Part shown: piece by piece, positions 1 through 8,163 of the stretch | How positions within the stretch are numbered: position 1 is the first letter of the stretch | Layout of the letters: every line of letters begins with the position of its first letter | NCBI GenBank assembly: GCA_966211965.1 | Contig: CBIHON010000017.1 | Coordinates: 37,314 to 101,313, forward strand | Origin: CBIHON01 sp966211965 | GTDB taxonomy: Bacteria; Pseudomonadota; Gammaproteobacteria; Burkholderiales; Burkholderiaceae_D | Direction of reading: 5' to 3' | Length of the DNA: 64,000 bases | Notes under the pieces: generated by a model | Seen by the model: the letters and a program-made list of their open reading frames with translations, nothing else | What the model was told of the DNA's origin: nothing | Databases searched by the model: none | Position numbers and translations under genes: made by a program

Positions 1-26
1 TTGTGGTCGTTCGCTGGCGGCTTTTT

Positions 27-359
27 TTACTTATTGTGCGGCGCTTGTTTCTTTGCAAAGTCTATCAGTTTCTTGTGTAAAGCTTCCTTGATTCCCCGTT
101 TGTCTTCGGCATCAATGCCGAAACGCTCCGCCAGCAGCGCATAATCAGCATCGCTCAGGCTCACCGTCAAGCGCGGCCGTACCGGCTTGCTGGTGCAAGG
201 CAAACCGAGAATCTTGCGGATCTGGTCCGAGGGCGAGATTTGGTTTTCGAACGCAGCATAACGTACTGCATCGATCACCTGCTTCTCGACGTCGAAGGCA
301 ACCTGTATAGCGCGCAAGGCGGCGTCTGAGCTGGACCATCGGGATGAACTGCGCACCAT
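27..359 (-). CDS. Hypothetical protein downstream of the PspA-like gene
   Basis: Product of about 110 residues that I do not recognise. It is polar, has no signal peptide or membrane segment, and is probably cytoplasmic. The middle (ISPSDQIRKILGLP) followed by TVSLSDADYALLAERFG suggests a small helical, possibly ribbon-helix-helix-like fold, but that is only an impression. The ATG at 359 is preferred. A TTG at 377 would overlap the stop of the upstream PspA-family gene (TTGA) and add six residues, so translational coupling is possible either way. The same-strand spacing makes it the third gene of the yjfI-yjfJ operon. It is not YjfK or YjfL, which occupy this place in enterobacteria. Confidence 0.65.
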   Translation of the reverse strand: MVRSSSRWSSSDAALRAIQVAFDVEKQVIDAVRYAAFENQISPSDQIRKILGLPCTSKPVRPRLTVSLSDADYALLAERFGIDAEDKRGIKEALHKKLIDFAKKQAPHNK

Positions 360-373
360 GGATTCTGTCTTTC

Positions 374-1090
374 TCAACTCGCGCTTTTTTCATCGGGCGC
401 TGCATGCAGGCGTGCTTGCAGCCGCGCCATCACATCGGCCTTGCGGTTCACGTTTTCGCCGATGCCGGCGGCGGCCAGCTTGTTTTCGAGCGCCTTGTTG
501 CCGAACTCGCCATCCAGCACTTCGGCCGCCTGCATGCGGTCCGCCATATCCTGATGGCGCTGCTTGATGCGCTCCAGCGATTCCTTGGCGCTCATCAATT
601 TGGATCCGCTCGCGCCCATGCTTTGCGAAATCGTCGCGGTCGCCTTGTACACGCTCTCGGTGGTCTTGGCCATGGTCAGTTGCCGTTCATGTTCGCGCAG
701 GGTGGCCTCGGCATTGCGGATCAATTCTTTCAAGCGCAGGATGTGCGCCGTGAATTCGGCGCGCGCCGCCGTCTGTTCGGCAAGCGCGGTTTCCAGATCG
801 GCCACCTTGGCCGCGACTTCCTCGGCCAAGGCGGTCTGGTTCTTTTGCAGGGCTTGCATGGCCATGTCTTCGAATCTGCGTATTTCCGCCTGCAAGCGTT
901 CGATCTCGCGGCCGGCCTGCATTTCCTTCGCCATGACCGCGGTCAAGTCTTGCTTGGCGTTGGCCACATGGGCCTTGGCTTCGACGATTTCCTGCTCGTA
1001 GATGCCGGCGGCATTGCTATCGACTACGCTCTGGCCGATCTCGCGCAGGTTACCGCGCAACATCGTCAAAATTTTGGAAAAGACAGCCAT
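374..1090 (-). CDS. yjfJ: PspA/IM30 family protein (YjfJ-like)
   Basis: A 238-residue member of the PspA/IM30/Vipp1 family, whose members form ESCRT-III-like oligomers on the inner face of the cytoplasmic membrane and protect it under stress. The sequence is almost entirely charged and helical with long coiled coils (roughly residues 30-150, rich in E, K, Q and A), it starts MAVFSKILTMLRGN as in the family, and it has no signal peptide. An AAGGAGAG ribosome site lies just before the ATG. The gene follows the DUF2170 gene by 10 bases, the same pairing as E. coli yjfI-yjfJ, so it is the YjfJ branch and not the sigma54-driven pspA of the psp operon. No pspF, pspB or pspC lies nearby. Confidence 0.9.
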   Translation of the reverse strand: MAVFSKILTMLRGNLREIGQSVVDSNAAGIYEQEIVEAKAHVANAKQDLTAVMAKEMQAGREIERLQAEIRRFEDMAMQALQKNQTALAEEVAAKVADLETALAEQTAARAEFTAHILRLKELIRNAEATLREHERQLTMAKTTESVYKATATISQSMGASGSKLMSAKESLERIKQRHQDMADRMQAAEVLDGEFGNKALENKLAAAGIGENVNRKADVMARLQARLHAAPDEKSAS

Positions 1091-1100
1091 GATGCTCTCC

Positions 1101-1529
1101 TTATTTCAGAAATTCAGTGAACACTTCCAAGGCTTCGATGGCATTGTCGGCTACCATCGCCACATCGGTCGCGATATCTTCGACCCGCGAATCGTGGGCC
1201 AGCGAGCCATAAATCACATAGTGCCGGCCAATGCGGCCGAAGTCGGAAAGAGGAATGGAAATATTCAAGTCGATCATCGCCTCCAGCATCTCGGCACGGC
1301 GTTCCGGTTTGATTTCATCTTCGGTCCAGAGATAGCAGATGCAGAGGACCTGCGTCGGCGAGATCGTCACGAATACCGGCAGTTCTTCCTGGCCTTCGAT
1401 ACTGATGCGCATCACGGGGACGCCGCCCGGTTCGGTCGCGGGCAGCAGGCTGCTGCTGACGCCGATCGATCCCAGGCGCTGGGACAACGCTGTTTCAATC
1501 CCAAGCAATTGGCGCATTGTTTCTTCCAT
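1101..1529 (-). CDS. yjfI: DUF2170 family protein (YjfI-like)
   Basis: A 142-residue protein of the DUF2170/YjfI family, function unknown, partner of PspA-like YjfJ in many proteobacteria. The reading frame opens further upstream at 1589, but a near-perfect AGGAGGA ribosome site stands just before the ATG at 1529, so the shorter start (MEETMRQLLGIE) is chosen. Visible features are a central beta-rich part (VMRISIEGQEELPVFVTIS) and an acidic helical C-terminus. There is no membrane segment. It is the first gene of the yjfI-yjfJ-hypothetical operon, driven by the promoter near 1600-1627. Confidence 0.88.
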   Translation of the reverse strand: MEETMRQLLGIETALSQRLGSIGVSSSLLPATEPGGVPVMRISIEGQEELPVFVTISPTQVLCICYLWTEDEIKPERRAEMLEAMIDLNISIPLSDFGRIGRHYVIYGSLAHDSRVEDIATDVAMVADNAIEALEVFTEFLK

Positions 1530-1584
1530 GGTTCCTCCTTGCGTGGCGCTGCTGGTTTTTGTATTCGTTGAGGTAGTCGGCGAA

Positions 1585-1625
1585 GACATATTATGTCAAA
1601 GTATAAGTGTCCGACATAAAATGTC
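1585..1625. promoter_or_regulatory. Paired palindromes at the yjfI promoter (putative operator)
   Basis: Two related inverted repeats flank the promoter core: GACATA-T-TATGTC (1585-1597), over the predicted start site, and GACAT-AAA-ATGTC (1613-1625), overlapping the -35 box. Their centres are 28 bases apart. The half site GACAT is shared. The binding protein is unknown. Confidence 0.5.
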
Positions 1626-1627
1626 AA
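1600..1627 (-). promoter_or_regulatory. Sigma70-type promoter of the yjfI operon
   Basis: On the minus strand a consensus -35 TTGACA (1627-1622) is separated by 16 bases from a -10 TATACT (1605-1600). Transcription would start near 1593, leaving a leader of about 65 bases before the yjfI ATG. Confidence 0.6.
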
Positions 1628-1798
1628 GGTGTTGAAAAAGTGCAATTCATGCCTTGTTGCGGCAATCAAATAAAAATGATCTGGTTCAAAGCATGAGATT
1701 TTTTGGATTCCCCGTTTTATCATCACACGCTTCTTTCCATTTCCCATCGAATGCGGCAGTGCGCCGACATCATCCTTGTCATCAATTGAAAGCCGCGG

Positions 1799-2242
1799 AT
1801 GCGCCTGTGGTCAATCCATCCCAAATATCTGGACCCGACGGGCTTGGTCGCCTTGTGGCGTGAGAGTCTCCTGGCGCAGAAGGTCTTGCTTGGCCAGACC
1901 AGGGGATATAAGTTCCATCCTCAATTGCAGAGGTTTCATGCATGCCCCGACCCTGTTCTGACGATCGGCTGCTACCTGAATGAAATATTGAAAGAGGCGG
2001 ATCGGCGCGGCTACCGGTTTGACAGGTCGAAAGTCGTACGCTCCGGGGCCTGCGGGAAATTGAAAGTCCACAGAGGACAGGTCGATTATGAGTGGGAATT
2101 GATACTCGGAAGGTTGGAGCGCAGGGCGCCAAACGTGTATGCCATGCATAAAATGCTTGTCAGTCCCAGGCCGCATCCGTTGTTTCAAATCGTGCCTGGC
2201 GGAATTGAAGACTGGGAGCGCATTCAAGCGCGATACGCTTGA
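1799..2242 (+). CDS. Pyrimidine dimer DNA glycosylase/endonuclease V-like protein
   Basis: A 147-residue protein of the family related to T4 endonuclease V (Pyr_excise). T4 enzymes excise UV-induced pyrimidine dimers and nick the abasic site. The N-terminal stretch MRLWSIHPKYLDPTGLVALW followed by RESLLAQKVL is the hallmark of the bacterial branch of this family, and a basic, aromatic-rich body follows (HPQLQRFHACPDP, then YLNEILKEADRRGY). It has no signal or membrane segment. It is a single gene, with divergent yjfI to its left and a short convergent gene to its right. The exact substrate range of the bacterial branch is not established from sequence alone. Confidence 0.85.
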   Translation: MRLWSIHPKYLDPTGLVALWRESLLAQKVLLGQTRGYKFHPQLQRFHACPDPVLTIGCYLNEILKEADRRGYRFDRSKVVRSGACGKLKVHRGQVDYEWELILGRLERRAPNVYAMHKMLVSPRPHPLFQIVPGGIEDWERIQARYA

Positions 2243-2275
2243 GGTTGATGGCGGCTCGGCATTTTGGGCGACCGG

Positions 2276-2470
2276 TTATTTTTTCGACGGCTGTTGCGCC
2301 ACCTGCGCTCGAATGCTCTCAAGTTCGGCATCGCAAGCCAATTCAATTTCCTGATCGCCTTTTACCAAGGCGAATACCTGGATCGCATGGATCAGGTTGC
2401 TTTTGTAATGCAATTCCTTGACGGTGTCGTAGCCGAGGGCGTCAAGTACAAGTTGGAGCCGTGCATGCAT
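2276..2470 (-). CDS. Small hypothetical protein
   Basis: A 64-residue polar protein of unknown function. A GGAAAGG ribosome site about 7 bases before the ATG and normal amino acid composition support translation. It appears mostly helical (HARLQLVLDALGYDTVKELH, then an acidic C-terminus ending QPSKK). There is no signal peptide. It ends convergently with the pyrimidine-dimer glycosylase gene. Confidence 0.55.
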   Translation of the reverse strand: MHARLQLVLDALGYDTVKELHYKSNLIHAIQVFALVKGDQEIELACDAELESIRAQVAQQPSKK

Positions 2471-2623
2471 GGTCAGGGCCTTTCCGGCGCAGTCTTGGCT
2501 TGGAGGCAGGCCTGGATTTTCGGTTCCGGCTTCCAGCAGCTTCCAAATACGCTCATGTTTTCCGTTGTCTCGGGTGGATTGACGTTGCCTTGCAAGGATA
2601 GCAGAGCCGGAAACGGCGGCTCG

Positions 2624-3328
2624 TCAGCTTCGTCCTGTCACAGGGATTGCCGCACCGTGAATCGCACGCGCACCGTCGGACGCGAGGAAGACCAGCACGT
2701 CGGCCAAAGCTTCGGGCGCGACCCAACGGCTGGCATCGGCATTCGGCATGGCCGCGCGATTTTCCGGAGTGTCGATGATGCTCGGCAAGACGCAGTTGAC
2801 ATTGATGTTGTTGTCGCGCAGCTCGGCCGCCATGGCTTCGGTCAGGCGAATCACGGCGTCCTTTGCCGCACAGTAGGCGCCCATCCTGGCAACGCCTTTT
2901 TGCGCCGAGTTGGCGCCAATATTGATGATCTTGCCGCCGCCGGCTTCGAGCATGGCGGGCACTACCGCGCGCACTGCATGAAGCATGCTGCGCGCATTGA
3001 TGTCGAACAGAAAGTTCCAATCCTGATCGGCAGTTTCATGTACCGGCGAACCCATGCGGAAACCGCCGGCGAGGTTGCATAGCACGTCGATCTTGCCGAT
3101 GCGTTCGCCTGCTGTTTTGACGACGGCGCGGACTTGTTCTTGATCGAGCAGATTGGCCGGCGCGAACAGGCGTTGTGCATTTTCGGCGCCGAAGGCTTTT
3201 TCCAGGCTTTCCAAATGGAGGTCGACAAGCACGAGCCTGGCGCCGCGCGCTGCGAATGCTGCGGACACGGCCCGGCCAAGATTGCCGCTGGCGCCTGTCA
3301 CCATGACGGTCTGGTTGTTGAAATTCAT
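2624..3328 (-). CDS. SDR family NAD(P)-dependent oxidoreductase
   Basis: A 234-residue short-chain dehydrogenase/reductase. The Rossmann glycine motif TGASGNLG sits near residue 10, the conserved N-A-G segment (CNLAGGFRMG) near 85, the catalytic Ser in the NIGANSAQKG region, and the YCAAK active site (Tyr/Lys) near 150. Length is slightly below the usual 250. The reading frame extends to 3415, but AAGGATAT precedes the ATG at 3328, which begins right before the glycine motif. It lies at the 3' end of the run tyrB-like, phhB, SDR on one strand, so a role with aromatic compounds or pterin recycling is possible but unproven. Confidence 0.9.
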   Translation of the reverse strand: MNFNNQTVMVTGASGNLGRAVSAAFAARGARLVLVDLHLESLEKAFGAENAQRLFAPANLLDQEQVRAVVKTAGERIGKIDVLCNLAGGFRMGSPVHETADQDWNFLFDINARSMLHAVRAVVPAMLEAGGGKIINIGANSAQKGVARMGAYCAAKDAVIRLTEAMAAELRDNNINVNCVLPSIIDTPENRAAMPNADASRWVAPEALADVLVFLASDGARAIHGAAIPVTGRS

Positions 3329-3368
3329 GGGATATCCTTGTTGATTGAAGGTTACTGGAATGATCGTA

Positions 3369-3671
3369 TCAATTGGCGGCAAACCGTGCGAAGCAGGCGT
3401 CCACGTAACGCGCAAGATCGATGTCGCGCTGCGTCAGGCCGTTTGCGTCGTGCGTGGTCAGCGTGATGGCGACCTTGTTGTAGACGTTCGACCATTCCGG
3501 ATGATGGTTGCATTTTTCCGCGGCCAGCGCTATCTGCGTCATGAAGGAAAATGCCTGGGCAAAATCGGCGAAGACAAACTCGCGGCTGATCGCATTGCGC
3601 TGCGCGTCATGGCGCCAGGCCGCCAGCGTGGCCAGGAGGGTTGCGGCAAGTTCGGGTTCAAGTTTTTTCAT
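3369..3671 (-). CDS. phhB: 4a-hydroxytetrahydrobiopterin (pterin carbinolamine) dehydratase
   Basis: A 100-residue PhhB/PCD protein. It dehydrates 4a-hydroxytetrahydropterin so the cofactor of aromatic amino acid hydroxylases can be recycled. The family signature is clear: EKCNHHPEWSNVYNKV, with the catalytic His pair and Pro-Glu-Trp, followed by TLTTHDANGLTQRDIDLA. Length matches the family. It lies 9 bases after the aminotransferase gene on the same strand, indicating an operon. A phenylalanine hydroxylase gene (phhA), the usual partner, is not present in this window. Confidence 0.95.
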   Translation of the reverse strand: MKKLEPELAATLLATLAAWRHDAQRNAISREFVFADFAQAFSFMTQIALAAEKCNHHPEWSNVYNKVAITLTTHDANGLTQRDIDLARYVDACFARFAAN

Positions 3672-3680
3672 TTGGTGTCC

Positions 3681-4871
3681 TCATAGTACTTTGGCGATGG
3701 CGTCTGCGGCGGGCGCAATCGTTTCCTGCGTCAGCGCCGCCAGGCAAATACGGCCGGAGCCGACCAGGTAGACCGCAAATTCTTCGCGCAGGATGCGGAC
3801 TTGCTCGGGACTCAGGCCGGTAAAACTGAACATGCCTTTTTGCGTGATGAGGTAGTCGAAGTTCCGCCCCGGCTTTTTCTCGCATAGCGCTGCATGCAGG
3901 CCTTCCCGCATCGCTTTTATCCGGCCGCGCATGGCAGTCAATTCATCGGTCCAAGCCGTGCGCAATGCAGGGCTGCCGAGCACGGACGACACGATGCGCC
4001 CGCCGTGGGTAGCCGGGCTCGAATAATTGCGCCGGATCGTCGACTTCAATTGTCCCAGTACCGTATCCGCCTGGCATGCGTCCGGGCACACCACGCTCAA
4101 TGATCCACAGCGCTCGCCGTACAGGGAAAAATTCTTCGAAAAGGAACTGGCGACCAGGAAGCAGAGGCCTTCCGCTGCGAAGTGGCGCATTGCAAATGCA
4201 TCTTCCTCGATGCCGTCGCCGAATCCCTGGTAGGCAATGTCGAAGAAGGGGATTAATTTTTGCTTGCGGATGAGTGTCGCGAGTTCGCGCCATTGTTGTT
4301 CGCTGAGGTCGGCGCCGGTCGGATTATGGCAGCATGCATGCAGCAAGACGATATCGCCTTCGGGAATCGCCTGGAACGCGGCCAGCATCGCCGCAAAGTC
4401 CACGTGCCGGGTTTCCGCGCAATAGTAGGGATAGCTGTTGACCGTAAACCCGGCGCCGGAAAAAATTGCCCGATGATTGTCCCAACTGGGATCGCTGATC
4501 CAGATCCGGGCATTGCCGAACCAGGTTTTCAAGAAATCGGCGCCGACCCGCAATGCGCCGGAACCGCCTATGGTCTGCACAGTGGCGATGCGTTGTGCGG
4601 CGACTGCATCGTGTTCTTCACCGAACACCAGATGCTGGACCTCCTTCCGGTACGCAGGCGCACCTTCCATCGGCAAGTAAGGACGGGCACCGGGCGACTC
4701 GAGCAGGGCCGCTTCGGCTGTGAGGACGGAGCGCAGCATCGGAAGTTGCCCCGCAGCGTCGAGATAGACGCCGATGCTCAGGTTGACTTTCCCGGCGCGT
4801 GCATCGTTTTTGAAATCTTCGTTCAGCGTGAGAATTGGATCGCCGGGGTAGGCGTCGATGTGTTGGAACAT
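3681..4871 (-). CDS. tyrB: Aromatic amino acid aminotransferase (class I, PLP-dependent)
   Basis: A 396-residue type I aminotransferase of the AspC/TyrB/PhhC group, interconverting aromatic amino acids (and aspartate) with their 2-oxo acids. It begins MFQHIDAYPGDPILTL as TyrB proteins do. The PLP lysine is in SSFSKNFSLYGERCG, and the conserved Asp/Tyr pair (FFDIAYQGFGDG) and HACCHNPTG loop are present. The frame continues upstream to 5072 but only the ATG at 4871 aligns with the family start. It is the first gene of the aminotransferase-phhB-SDR run, divergent from an Lrp-type regulator that probably controls it. TyrB versus PhhC naming is open. Confidence 0.92.
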   Translation of the reverse strand: MFQHIDAYPGDPILTLNEDFKNDARAGKVNLSIGVYLDAAGQLPMLRSVLTAEAALLESPGARPYLPMEGAPAYRKEVQHLVFGEEHDAVAAQRIATVQTIGGSGALRVGADFLKTWFGNARIWISDPSWDNHRAIFSGAGFTVNSYPYYCAETRHVDFAAMLAAFQAIPEGDIVLLHACCHNPTGADLSEQQWRELATLIRKQKLIPFFDIAYQGFGDGIEEDAFAMRHFAAEGLCFLVASSFSKNFSLYGERCGSLSVVCPDACQADTVLGQLKSTIRRNYSSPATHGGRIVSSVLGSPALRTAWTDELTAMRGRIKAMREGLHAALCEKKPGRNFDYLITQKGMFSFTGLSPEQVRILREEFAVYLVGSGRICLAALTQETIAPAADAIAKVL

Positions 4872-4996
4872 GGCAGTCCTTGTTTGTTGAAAAATCCGCC
4901 GGATGCTGCACGGCAGGTGCAAAGGGCACTTGGTAAAGTTTAGCGCGAGCGATGCGCAATTTGTGAGCGTTTTGCATGCATGTTTTGTTAATATGC

Positions 4997-5009
4997 GCAC
5001 AAAATGTGC
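4997..5009. promoter_or_regulatory. Short palindrome between the aminotransferase and Lrp genes
   Basis: GCACA-AAA-TGTGC lies 27 bases before the Lrp-type gene, in the divergent intergenic region, which is AT-rich and typical for an Lrp/AsnC autoregulatory site. Assignment as operator is inference. Confidence 0.35.
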
Positions 5010-5036
5010 ATGACTTTCTGATGGGGGGAGAAAAAT

Positions 5037-5555
5037 ATGTCCGCTATTACCGTTGACCGATTCGATTTGCAATTACTTGCGGCGCTGCAGCGTGATGGAC
5101 ATGTAACGAATAGTGCGCTCGGCGACAAAATTCATCTGTCGACCTCGCAGGTAAGCCGGCGTGTGCAACGTTTGGAGGAAGCGGGCGTCATCGATCACTA
5201 TGCTGCCATCCTGGAGCCGGCCGCGGTCGGCCTGGATGTCATCGCCTTTACCCAGGTAAGCCTGGATCGCCAGGGCGCGACGTCGAGCGACAAGTTCGAA
5301 CGCGAGGTCGAGAAACTACCCGAGGTGCTGGAGTGCTTCGCACTGGCGGGCGAAGCCGACTACATGCTGCGCATCGTCGCGCCCGACCTGGCATCCCTGT
5401 CGGAATTCATGGCAAAGCAATTGCTGCGGATACCGGGTGTCACCAACGTCAAGTCCAATGTCACGCTGCGCAAAGTCAAGGCGACGCATGTGCTGCCGCT
5501 GGACCATGTCATGCGCGAGACAGAGAGCAAGAAGCGCATTCTTTTCTCGCAATAG
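5037..5555 (+). CDS. Lrp/AsnC family transcriptional regulator
   Basis: A 172-residue regulator with an N-terminal winged helix-turn-helix (FDLQLLAALQRDGHVTNSAL, then STSQVSRRVQRLEEAGVI) and a C-terminal RAM ligand-binding domain (about residues 70-150, with the VLECFALAGEADYMLRI strand typical of AsnC). GGGGGGAG precedes the ATG. Its divergent position next to the aminotransferase/phhB genes suggests it controls aromatic amino acid catabolism in response to an amino acid, as related regulators of phh genes do. The extension ending KKRILFSQ is slightly longer than average. Confidence 0.93.
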   Translation: MSAITVDRFDLQLLAALQRDGHVTNSALGDKIHLSTSQVSRRVQRLEEAGVIDHYAAILEPAAVGLDVIAFTQVSLDRQGATSSDKFEREVEKLPEVLECFALAGEADYMLRIVAPDLASLSEFMAKQLLRIPGVTNVKSNVTLRKVKATHVLPLDHVMRETESKKRILFSQ

Positions 5556-5613
5556 GACGCAATAGGATTTTGACGCGCGTCCAAGACTTGCGGCATGACC
5601 GTACAATGCTTGC

Positions 5614-5672
5614 CTAGAGCCTGTTATGAACTCAAGCAGAGGTCCCCTGCTTGAGTTCATAACAGGCTCTAG
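5614..5672. repeat. Perfect 26-bp inverted repeat
   Basis: Two 26-base arms (5614-5639 and 5647-5672) are exactly complementary around a 7-base loop. The outer ends read CTAG on both sides, and the arm starts CTAGAGCCTGTTATGAAC. There is no T-tract after it, so it is not an ordinary intrinsic terminator. It may be a MITE-like remnant made of two insertion-sequence ends joined together, or a very stable hairpin between the Lrp gene and amn. No ORF lies inside. Confidence 0.75.
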
Positions 5673-5719
5673 ACGCGGCCGCGACGGTCCTCGCGCCAAC
5701 GAACTACAGGAGCCGTACT

Positions 5720-7225
5720 TTGTTCACCCCTCAATTCATCGCACCTGCCCGCTTCGACGATCCTGCCGCCGCGCTCGAACAGGTGCGCGCCATTTATGAT
5801 CTCAGCATCGGGCATCTGCGCGAATCCCTGCAGCGTTTCGTCAACGGGGAAAATCCCGAAGCGCATGTGCGCGCCTGCTATCCCTTCGTGCGGGTGCATA
5901 CCGATACCGTGGCGCGCGCCGATTCGCGCTTGTCCTATGGTTTTGTGGCCGGCCCGGGCACCTTCGAAACCACGCTGACGCGGCCCGACCTGTTTTCGAA
6001 TTACTACCTCGAACAGTTTCGCCTGCTGCTGAAGAATCATGGCCGCAACCAACAGGTGCAGTTGGAGGTCGGCACCAGCGCGCAGCCTATTCCTGTGCAT
6101 TTCTCGTTTGCCGAACACGATCATATCGAGGGTAGCATGAGTGCCCAGCGGCGCTTGGCCATGCGCGACTTGTTCGACTTGCCTGACCTGGCCGCGATGG
6201 ACGACGGCATCGCCAACGGCACCAAGGAAATCCCGCCTGGCGAAGCACAGCCGCTATCGCTGTTTACCGCGCCGCGGGTCGATTATTCGTTGCAGCGGCT
6301 GCGCCATTACACCGGTACCGCGCCGGAACATTTCCAGAATTTCGTGCTGTTTACCAACTACCAGTTCTACATCGACGAGTTCGTGCGGCTCGGGCATGAA
6401 ATCATGCAGCGCCCGGCTGACCCGCAGGGCGAGGATGCCTATATCGCATTTGTCGAGCCGGGCAACCTCCTCACGCGGCGTGCCGGTCATGCCGCGCAGC
6501 CGGGCGATGCGCTGGGCGCTGCGCTGCCGCGCATGCCGCAGATGCCGGCCTATCACCTGGTGCGCGCCGACGGCAGCGGCATCACGATGGTCAACATCGG
6601 GGTCGGGCCGGCCAACGCCAAAACCATTACCGACCACATCGCCGTGCTGCGGCCGCATGCATGGCTGATGCTCGGCCATTGCGCCGGCCTGCGCAACACC
6701 CAGCAGTTGGGCGACTATGTGCTGGCGCACGGCTATGTGCGCGAAGATCATGTACTGGATGAAGACTTGCCGCTGTGGGTGCCGATTCCGCCCCTGGCCG
6801 AGGTGCAGTTGGCGATTGAAGCGGCGGTGGCCGAAGTGACCCAGCTCACCGGCTTCGAATTGAAGCGCGTGATGCGCACCGGAACCGTGGCGAGCACCGA
6901 TAACCGCAACTGGGAACTGCTGCCGCAACGCACGCCCGAGCGCCGCTTCAGCCAGAGCCGCGCCATTGCTCTGGACATGGAAAGCGCGACCATCGCAGCC
7001 AACGGCTTCCGTTTCCGGGTGCCGTACGGGACCTTGCTATGCGTCAGCGACAAGCCGCTGCACGGCGAGATCAAGCTGCCCGGGATGGCGAATCACTTCT
7101 ATCGCGAGCGCGTCGACCAGCATCTGCGCATCGGCATACGCGCCTTGGAATTGCTGCGGCGGCAGGGCGTGGACAAGCTGCACAGCCGCAAGCTGCGCAG
7201 CTTTGCCGAGGTGGCATTTCAATAG
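5720..7225 (+). CDS. amn: AMP nucleosidase
   Basis: A 501-residue enzyme hydrolysing AMP to adenine and ribose 5-phosphate, a purine salvage and energy-charge control step in the cytoplasm. The N-terminal AMP-nucleosidase domain (about residues 1-190) is followed by a phosphorylase-superfamily domain with TMVNIGVGPANAKTITDHI and the LMLGHCAGLRN stretch. The conserved late segment ALDMESATIAANGFRFRVPY contributes the active-site Glu and Asp. The start is TTG, with an AGGAG ribosome site 7 bases upstream (5708-5712). No better start is visible. It is a single gene downstream of the 26-bp inverted repeat. Confidence 0.95.
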   Translation: MFTPQFIAPARFDDPAAALEQVRAIYDLSIGHLRESLQRFVNGENPEAHVRACYPFVRVHTDTVARADSRLSYGFVAGPGTFETTLTRPDLFSNYYLEQFRLLLKNHGRNQQVQLEVGTSAQPIPVHFSFAEHDHIEGSMSAQRRLAMRDLFDLPDLAAMDDGIANGTKEIPPGEAQPLSLFTAPRVDYSLQRLRHYTGTAPEHFQNFVLFTNYQFYIDEFVRLGHEIMQRPADPQGEDAYIAFVEPGNLLTRRAGHAAQPGDALGAALPRMPQMPAYHLVRADGSGITMVNIGVGPANAKTITDHIAVLRPHAWLMLGHCAGLRNTQQLGDYVLAHGYVREDHVLDEDLPLWVPIPPLAEVQLAIEAAVAEVTQLTGFELKRVMRTGTVASTDNRNWELLPQRTPERRFSQSRAIALDMESATIAANGFRFRVPYGTLLCVSDKPLHGEIKLPGMANHFYRERVDQHLRIGIRALELLRRQGVDKLHSRKLRSFAEVAFQ

Positions 7226-7227
7226 TC

Positions 7228-8139
7228 TCAGGAAGACAAGGGGATGTTTTTTTGCCCGGCAAACAATTCGGCGATCCATTCGACGAACACCCGCACCTTG
7301 GCCGACAAGTGGCGGTTTTGCGGGTACACCACATGCAGAGGAAAGGAGTCGGTTTGCCAATCGCTCAACAGCAATTCAAGCTGGCCGGATTTGAAGTAAT
7401 CCGTCAGCGCGAAGGTCGGTAGCTGCACGATTCCCAGGCCCGACAGGGCTGCGGTCAAATAGGCGTCGGAATTGTTCACCGCGATCGGGCCGTTCAGGGC
7501 GAGTTGGATACGTTCGCCATCTTTGCTGAAATCCCAGTCGAAAATCCTGCCGGTCTTCGAGGAAAAGTAATTCACGCATCGATGCCCGGTCAATTCGCGC
7601 GGATGCGCCGGGCGGCCGTAGCGTTCCAGGTAGGATGGGGCGGCGCAGGTGACGAAACCGATGATGCCGACGCGCCGCCCGATCAGGGTGGAGTCGGCCA
7701 ACTCGCCGCCGCGCACGGCGCAATCGACGCCTTCCTCGATCAGTTCCACCGGCCGGTCGCCGCAGCCGACATCGAGCCGGATGTCGGGATACTTTTGAAA
7801 AAAATCGCTTAATGCCGGAATGATGATCTGCACCAGGCCGGTTGGTATATCGATGCGCAGCCGTCCGCTGGGACTGGCCTTGGTAAGCGACAGCGATTCT
7901 TCGGTGTCCTTCACATCGGCCAGGATGCGCAGGCAACGCTCATAGTAAGCCGCGCCATCGGCCGTTACGCTTACCTGGCGCGTGGTGCGGTTCAATAGCT
8001 TGACGCTGAGCGCCGATTCCAGGTTGCGGATCAACGTGGAAACCGTCGCTTTCGGCATTTGCAGGCTTTCCGCCGCCTTGGTAAAGCCGCCGGAGTCGAC
8101 CACTTGCACAAACACCTCCATCGCCTGCAATTTGTCCAT
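7228..8139 (-). CDS. LysR family transcriptional regulator
   Basis: A 303-residue LysR-type regulator. The N-terminal winged HTH (MDKLQAMEVFVQVVDSGGFT, then the recognition helix in AAESLQMPKATVSTLIRNLE) is followed by a periplasmic-binding-protein-like effector domain from about residue 90. The ATG at 8139 is chosen because it starts the HTH exactly; the frame extends 28 codons further. It belongs to the CrgA-like subgroup (DKLQAM start). It is divergent from the secreted peptide/pseudo-hydrolase/RND pump genes, with three inverted repeats between, so it is probably the pump regulator. The effector is unknown. Confidence 0.93.
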   Translation of the reverse strand: MDKLQAMEVFVQVVDSGGFTKAAESLQMPKATVSTLIRNLESALSVKLLNRTTRQVSVTADGAAYYERCLRILADVKDTEESLSLTKASPSGRLRIDIPTGLVQIIIPALSDFFQKYPDIRLDVGCGDRPVELIEEGVDCAVRGGELADSTLIGRRVGIIGFVTCAAPSYLERYGRPAHPRELTGHRCVNYFSSKTGRIFDWDFSKDGERIQLALNGPIAVNNSDAYLTAALSGLGIVQLPTFALTDYFKSGQLELLLSDWQTDSFPLHVVYPQNRHLSAKVRVFVEWIAELFAGQKNIPLSS

Positions 8140-8163
8140 GATTTGAAAAAATAAAAAAGAAGT

